Made by a program: the position numbers and the translations under genes
The notes under the pieces: model-generated
What the model was told of the DNA's origin: nothing
Seen by the model: the letters and a program-made list of their open reading frames with translations, nothing else
Database searches by the model: none
Shown: in pieces, positions 51,960 through 55,238 of the stretch
How the letters are laid out: every line of letters starts with the position of its first letter
Numbering within the stretch: the stretch's first letter is position 1
Source: Prosthecobacter debontii
Lineage (GTDB): Bacteria; Verrucomicrobiota; Verrucomicrobiia; Verrucomicrobiales; Akkermansiaceae
Assembly: GCA_945883455.1 (NCBI GenBank)
Contig: CAMCXJ010000001.1
Coordinates: forward strand, 1 to 55,238
Direction of reading: 5' to 3'
DNA: 55,238 nt

Positions 51960-52214
51960 TTAGCGTGGCAAGGAGGCAAGAACGGCAGCGTCTTCGAGAG
52001 CATCAGCCACATCGTAATGGGGGCCCATTTTACGGCTCGCGAGGTGGAATTGAAAAACGCCCACCGGCATGAGAGCGAATTCCGCCGCCTTGCCCAGCGA
52101 AAGCCGATCCAGCCGGAACAGCGAAATGGCCAGCTCAAGCCGGACGTCGTCCAATGTCATTCGCGCGCTTGCCAGCGCTTCGGCAGGAATGTCGAGACTG
52201 AGTGTCGCGTTCAT
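51960..52214 (-). CDS. UPF0175-family antitoxin
   Basis: 84 residues from ATG 52214 (MNATLSLDIPAEAL); the frame is open upstream to 52277, but the extra codons are not family-like. The helix-turn-helix-like LELAISLFRLDRLSLGKAAEFALMPVGVFQFHLASRKM is the UPF0175 core, with an antitoxin tail after it. It precedes the DUF3368 toxin by 6 bp and presumably autoregulates the pair. Confidence 0.87.
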   Translation of the reverse strand: MNATLSLDIPAEALASARMTLDDVRLELAISLFRLDRLSLGKAAEFALMPVGVFQFHLASRKMGPHYDVADALEDAAVLASLPR

Positions 52215-52368
52215 GGCGGTAATATCGCGTCCGGGTGATTTCAATTCAATCACATTCTCTGGAAGGAAAACCTGCAAGTCGCTCTACGATCAGATGAAAA
52301 TCCGGCAGCGCAAAGACTCGTTCGTAAAAGCCCCAAACATAGCAAAAGCACGCCTGGGCAACATGAAC

Positions 52369-54333
52369 TCAGCTTTCGAAATACGTGTATCCGCCGAGAC
52401 CGTCGCGGTAGAGATCCATGATTTCCTTGCGCTCCTTGGGCGAGATGCGGCCGTCGTTGACGGCTTTTTCCGCGAAGTTCCGGAACTTGGAGACGAGTTC
52501 CTTGGGGTCGAACTCCACGTAGGTGAGTACGTCGGCCACGGTGTCGCCTTCCACCTCGTGGGTGTAGACGGGCTTGCCCTTTTCAAGGTGGACGCCGACG
52601 ACGTTGGTGTCGCCGAGGAGGTTGTGGAGGTCGCCGAGGGTTTCCTGGTAGGCGCCGACGAGGAAGACGCCGAGGTAATAGGGTTCGTCCGGCTTGAAAT
52701 CGTGGAGATGGAGGACTTTCGCAACATCTTCCTTATCGATGAAGCGGTCGATCTTGCCATCGCAATCGCAGGTGATGTCGGCGATGACGGCGCGGTGCTT
52801 GGGACGTTCGTCAAGGCGGTGGATGGGCATGACGGGGAAAAGCTGGTCGATGGCCCAGGAGTCGGGGAGGGATTGGAACAGCGAGAAGTTTCCGTAGTAG
52901 AAATCGGCGAGGCCGAGGGAGAGTTCGACGAGATCCTCGGGCACGTCGTCCATGTCGGAGATCATGTTCGAGATGCGGGTGAGGATGTGCCAATACCATG
53001 CCTCGGCGAGGCCGCGCTCGCGGAGGGTGGCGGCGCCGTAAATGAACATGGCGCGCACCTGGTCGCGGTAATAGACGGCGTCGTTGAGGGATTCCTGGAG
53101 GTTCTTGCGGCTCAGGGTCTTGTTGACGTGAAATAGGTTGGTGAGGTTCTGCGGGGCTTTTTCCGGCATCACTGGCTCCTTGTCGGTGGTCTGCGCGGAG
53201 GTTACGTCGAGGATGTTGAAAACGAGGACAGAGTAGTAGGAAACCACGGCGCGGCCGGACTCGGAGATGAGGTTCGGGTGTTTTACTCCGACCTTGTCGC
53301 ACTGCTGGGCGATGACCTCGACGATGTCCGTGCAGTATTCCTGGATGGAGTAGTTGCAGGAGGAGGCGAAGTTCGTGTGCGAGCCGTCGTAGTCCACGGC
53401 CATGCCGCCGCCGATGTCGAGCACGCCCATCGGCGCGCCTTCCTTGACGAGATCGCAATACATGCGGACGGCCTCCGTCGCGCCCTCACGGATCGCGGCG
53501 ATGTTCGGGATCTGGCTGCCTTGGTGGTAGTGCAGCATTTTCAGGCAGGGCAGATGGCCGCTAGCCTTGAGGGAATCGACCACGTTGATGACCTGCGCGG
53601 CGTTCAGGCCGAACACGGATTTATCGCCCGCGGATTCCTGCCAGTGGCCGGAGCCTTTGGTGGAAAGGCGGATGCGGATGCCGAGGTTCGGTAGCACGCC
53701 GATGCGGCGGGAGCGCTCTAGGATGAGATCGAGCTCGCTGGGCATTTCCAAAACAAGCATGACCTTGAGCCCCATTTTCTGGGAATGCAGGGCGAGGTCG
53801 ATGAACTCCTCGTCCTTGTAGCCGTTGCAGACGATGTAGGCCTCGGTGTCGTGCATGTGCGCAAGCGCGGCGATCAGCTCGGGCTTCGATCCTGCCTCCA
53901 GACCGTAGTGATATTTTTTCCCGAACTCGGCGATCTCCTCGATGACCTGGCGCTGCTGGTTCACCTTGATCGGATACACGCCGCGGTATTGGCCGGTGTA
54001 TTTCGTGACCTTGATCGCCTCGCTGAAAGCCTCGTTGATCTCGGTGATGCGGGAGTGCAGCAGGTCGCGGAAACGCAGCAGCACGGGCAGGTGCGTGCCG
54101 CGATCGCGCAGGCCATCGATCACATCGTGGAGGGAAACATGCGCGTCGCCGTGCTTGTCAGCGAGCTTCACGGTCACGTGGCCGTCATCGTTCACTCCGA
54201 AAAATCCGTGCCCCCAAGTGTCCACGCCGTAGAGCTCCGAGGATTTCTCGGGAGTCCAAGATGGGCGGGGCTTGGGCTTCGTAAGCTTGGCGGGAAGAGC
54301 TGCGGTAGGCGGAATCACGCGCGAAACTTGCAC
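52369..54333 (-). CDS. speA: Biosynthetic arginine decarboxylase
   Basis: 654 residues, the usual SpeA length, from a GTG start (no nearer ATG). The PLP site is YPIKVNQQRQVIEE (Lys), the Gly-rich phosphate motif is GVLDIGGGMAVDYDG, with HYHQGSQIPN and the C-terminal FQSLPDSWAIDQLFPVMPIHRLDE and CDCDGKIDRFI blocks. It makes agmatine from arginine, the first step towards putrescine and spermidine in organisms without ornithine decarboxylase. The carboxynorspermidine-synthase-type gene at the left edge would act later in the pathway. The TA pair lies downstream on the same strand. Confidence 0.95.
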   Translation of the reverse strand: MQVSRVIPPTAALPAKLTKPKPRPSWTPEKSSELYGVDTWGHGFFGVNDDGHVTVKLADKHGDAHVSLHDVIDGLRDRGTHLPVLLRFRDLLHSRITEINEAFSEAIKVTKYTGQYRGVYPIKVNQQRQVIEEIAEFGKKYHYGLEAGSKPELIAALAHMHDTEAYIVCNGYKDEEFIDLALHSQKMGLKVMLVLEMPSELDLILERSRRIGVLPNLGIRIRLSTKGSGHWQESAGDKSVFGLNAAQVINVVDSLKASGHLPCLKMLHYHQGSQIPNIAAIREGATEAVRMYCDLVKEGAPMGVLDIGGGMAVDYDGSHTNFASSCNYSIQEYCTDIVEVIAQQCDKVGVKHPNLISESGRAVVSYYSVLVFNILDVTSAQTTDKEPVMPEKAPQNLTNLFHVNKTLSRKNLQESLNDAVYYRDQVRAMFIYGAATLRERGLAEAWYWHILTRISNMISDMDDVPEDLVELSLGLADFYYGNFSLFQSLPDSWAIDQLFPVMPIHRLDERPKHRAVIADITCDCDGKIDRFIDKEDVAKVLHLHDFKPDEPYYLGVFLVGAYQETLGDLHNLLGDTNVVGVHLEKGKPVYTHEVEGDTVADVLTYVEFDPKELVSKFRNFAEKAVNDGRISPKERKEIMDLYRDGLGGYTYFES

Positions 54334-54645
54334 GCCGCGGCGGAAGTTTCAATGGGATTCAAGCACGTGATCAGGTGATAACGCTCGTGGAGGACGCAAG
54401 AAACCGAACCATAACCCAGCGCAGCTAGATAAAGGAGCATTCAAATTTCAATCCATAGGATGCTAGGCTGATTCGATAGGTAGGGACGATCCCGCCGTGG
54501 TCGTCCCTAATTCTCAGCCGATGGCGGCGCGAAACCAAAGAGAAAGAATTAGCCACCGGCGGAAGAAGATGAAGTGGGCAGAGGCCACTGAGGAGAGAAT
54601 GCCTGCCACGGCATTTTCCCACGTGGTTCATCGGAAAATGTTTAG
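54334..54645. other. Gene-free region with one palindrome
   Basis: The 312 bp between speA and the epimerase fragment contain the speA promoter region and the palindrome at 54481-54509. No convincing frame, RNA gene or recognisable remnant of the missing epimerase N-terminus was found in any frame. Confidence 0.5.
54481..54509. repeat. Palindromic hairpin repeat
   Basis: TAGGGACGA and TCGTCCCTA form a perfect 9-bp stem with an 11-nt loop. Similar GTAGGGACGA-type palindromes are known as dispersed extragenic repeats in other high-GC genomes. Only one copy is in the window. Confidence 0.55.
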
Positions 54646-55140
54646 ATGCGACACCCGACCCCTAAAACATGCAGCCCCTACGCGCTCACCAAGCTCCATG
54701 GCGAGCAATGGTGCCGCCTCTACGCCCGTCAGCACGGCATCCAGGTGTGCGCCCTGCGGTTCTTCTCCGTCTGGGGGCCGGGGCAACGCCGCGATCTGGC
54801 GCTCGAATCATTTCAACGAGCCATCGAGCAAGACCGCCCCGTCACGGTGCTGGGGGACGGCAGCCACCGCCGCGATCTCACCCACGTATCCGACGTGGTT
54901 CGCGCCATCGAACTCGCCATCGGATTCCAGGGAGCCGGATTCGAGACGTTCAACGTGGGAACGGGGCAAAACCATTCCGTGATGGACATGGTCGCCCACG
55001 CCGCCGCGAAGGCAGGCAAAGAACCAACCATCGTCCACCACCCCGCCCATCCAGCCGACGTCCAGCAGACCCTAGCCGATCCGCGCAAATCCCAAAACCT
55101 GCTCGGCTTCACCGCTCTTCACCCGTTCATTGGTGGATGA
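54646..55140 (+). pseudogene. C-terminal fragment of a NAD-dependent sugar epimerase/dehydratase
   Basis: 164 residues that begin just before the catalytic CSPYALTKLHGEQW (Tyr and Lys of YxxxK) and continue through ALRFFSVWGPGQRRDLALESF, VLGDGSHRRDLTHVSDVV and FNVGTGQNHSVMDM, the C-terminal two-thirds of UDP-glucose 4-epimerase-like extended SDR enzymes. The N-terminal NAD-binding Rossmann region (GxxGxxG, about 130 residues) is missing and cannot be found upstream in any frame. It is therefore almost surely not an active epimerase. The break falls near 54640. After the stop, the last ~100 bp of the window hold nothing I recognise. Confidence 0.78.
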
Positions 55141-55238
55141 CCCAATTTTACAAAACCGCTACAAAAACCACCGCCATTTTACAGAATTGCCACCTCTGAA
55201 AACCCACTAAAAAACCCAGCCACAACACAAAAAACCTA

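Overview
The window looks like chromosomal DNA from a member of the Verrucomicrobiota (PVC superphylum), probably Verrucomicrobiales. The reasons are a PVC-type dehydrogenase/HEAT/cytochrome c protein (19954-23148), two large secreted proteins that share an Asp-rich 'DxDGD..N..EW' C-terminal module, few clear Shine-Dalgarno sites, high-GC coding DNA, and many small toxin-antitoxin (TA) pairs and palindromic intergenic repeats. The assignment is inferred from gene content only. No rRNA, tRNA, CRISPR array, transposase or phage gene was seen.

Layout. 1-2700: the 3' part of a carboxynorspermidine-synthase-type dehydrogenase and a secreted protein of unknown function. 2700-5320: dnaN-yebC (minus strand) diverging from a small membrane protein. 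5380-10631: pyruvate dehydrogenase E1 alpha, E1 beta and lipoamide dehydrogenase genes, interrupted by two TA modules and a TM2 protein. 10838-13470: menH/menB (menaquinone) and a phosphoglycolate-phosphatase-like HAD enzyme. 13709-17863: sucA-sucB on the minus strand. 17998-23894: a lone ABC ATPase, an SGNH hydrolase, the PVC cytochrome protein and a SprT-like metallopeptidase. 23978-27932: a YugP-type protease, a moeB remnant carrying a rhodanese domain, a HAD phosphatase, hisF, a Uma2 protein and rpmE2. 28024-33049: dnaA, a candidate structured RNA, a sodium/solute symporter and an ankyrin protein. 33100-41337: a giant subtilase. 41534-51066: glycogen branching enzyme, vapBC, then a five-gene minus-strand run (fabV, a glycogen-phosphorylase-like gene, a BAHD-like acyltransferase, a membrane protein, a methyltransferase). 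51178-55238: a UPF0175/DUF3368 TA pair, speA and an epimerase fragment.

How the genes fit together. Central carbon metabolism dominates: PDH E1 plus lipoamide dehydrogenase, the 2-oxoglutarate dehydrogenase E1/E2 pair, and glycogen enzymes. SpeA (agmatine) at one end and the carboxynorspermidine-synthase-type dehydrogenase at the other point to polyamine synthesis by the carboxyspermidine route. Four TA modules sit between housekeeping genes.

The least conventional parts are: (a) three genes joined by ATGA overlaps that encode a plant/fungal-style BAHD acyltransferase, a polytopic membrane protein with a soluble tail, and a SAM methyltransferase, which I read as a possible undescribed small-molecule or lipid modification system; (b) a glycogen-phosphorylase-family protein with Thr in place of the PLP-binding Lys; (c) an E2 succinyltransferase with two lipoyl domains and no visible E3-binding domain; (d) a structured noncoding region beside dnaA that resembles 6S RNA; (e) two genes that survive only as C-terminal halves (moeB and a sugar epimerase).
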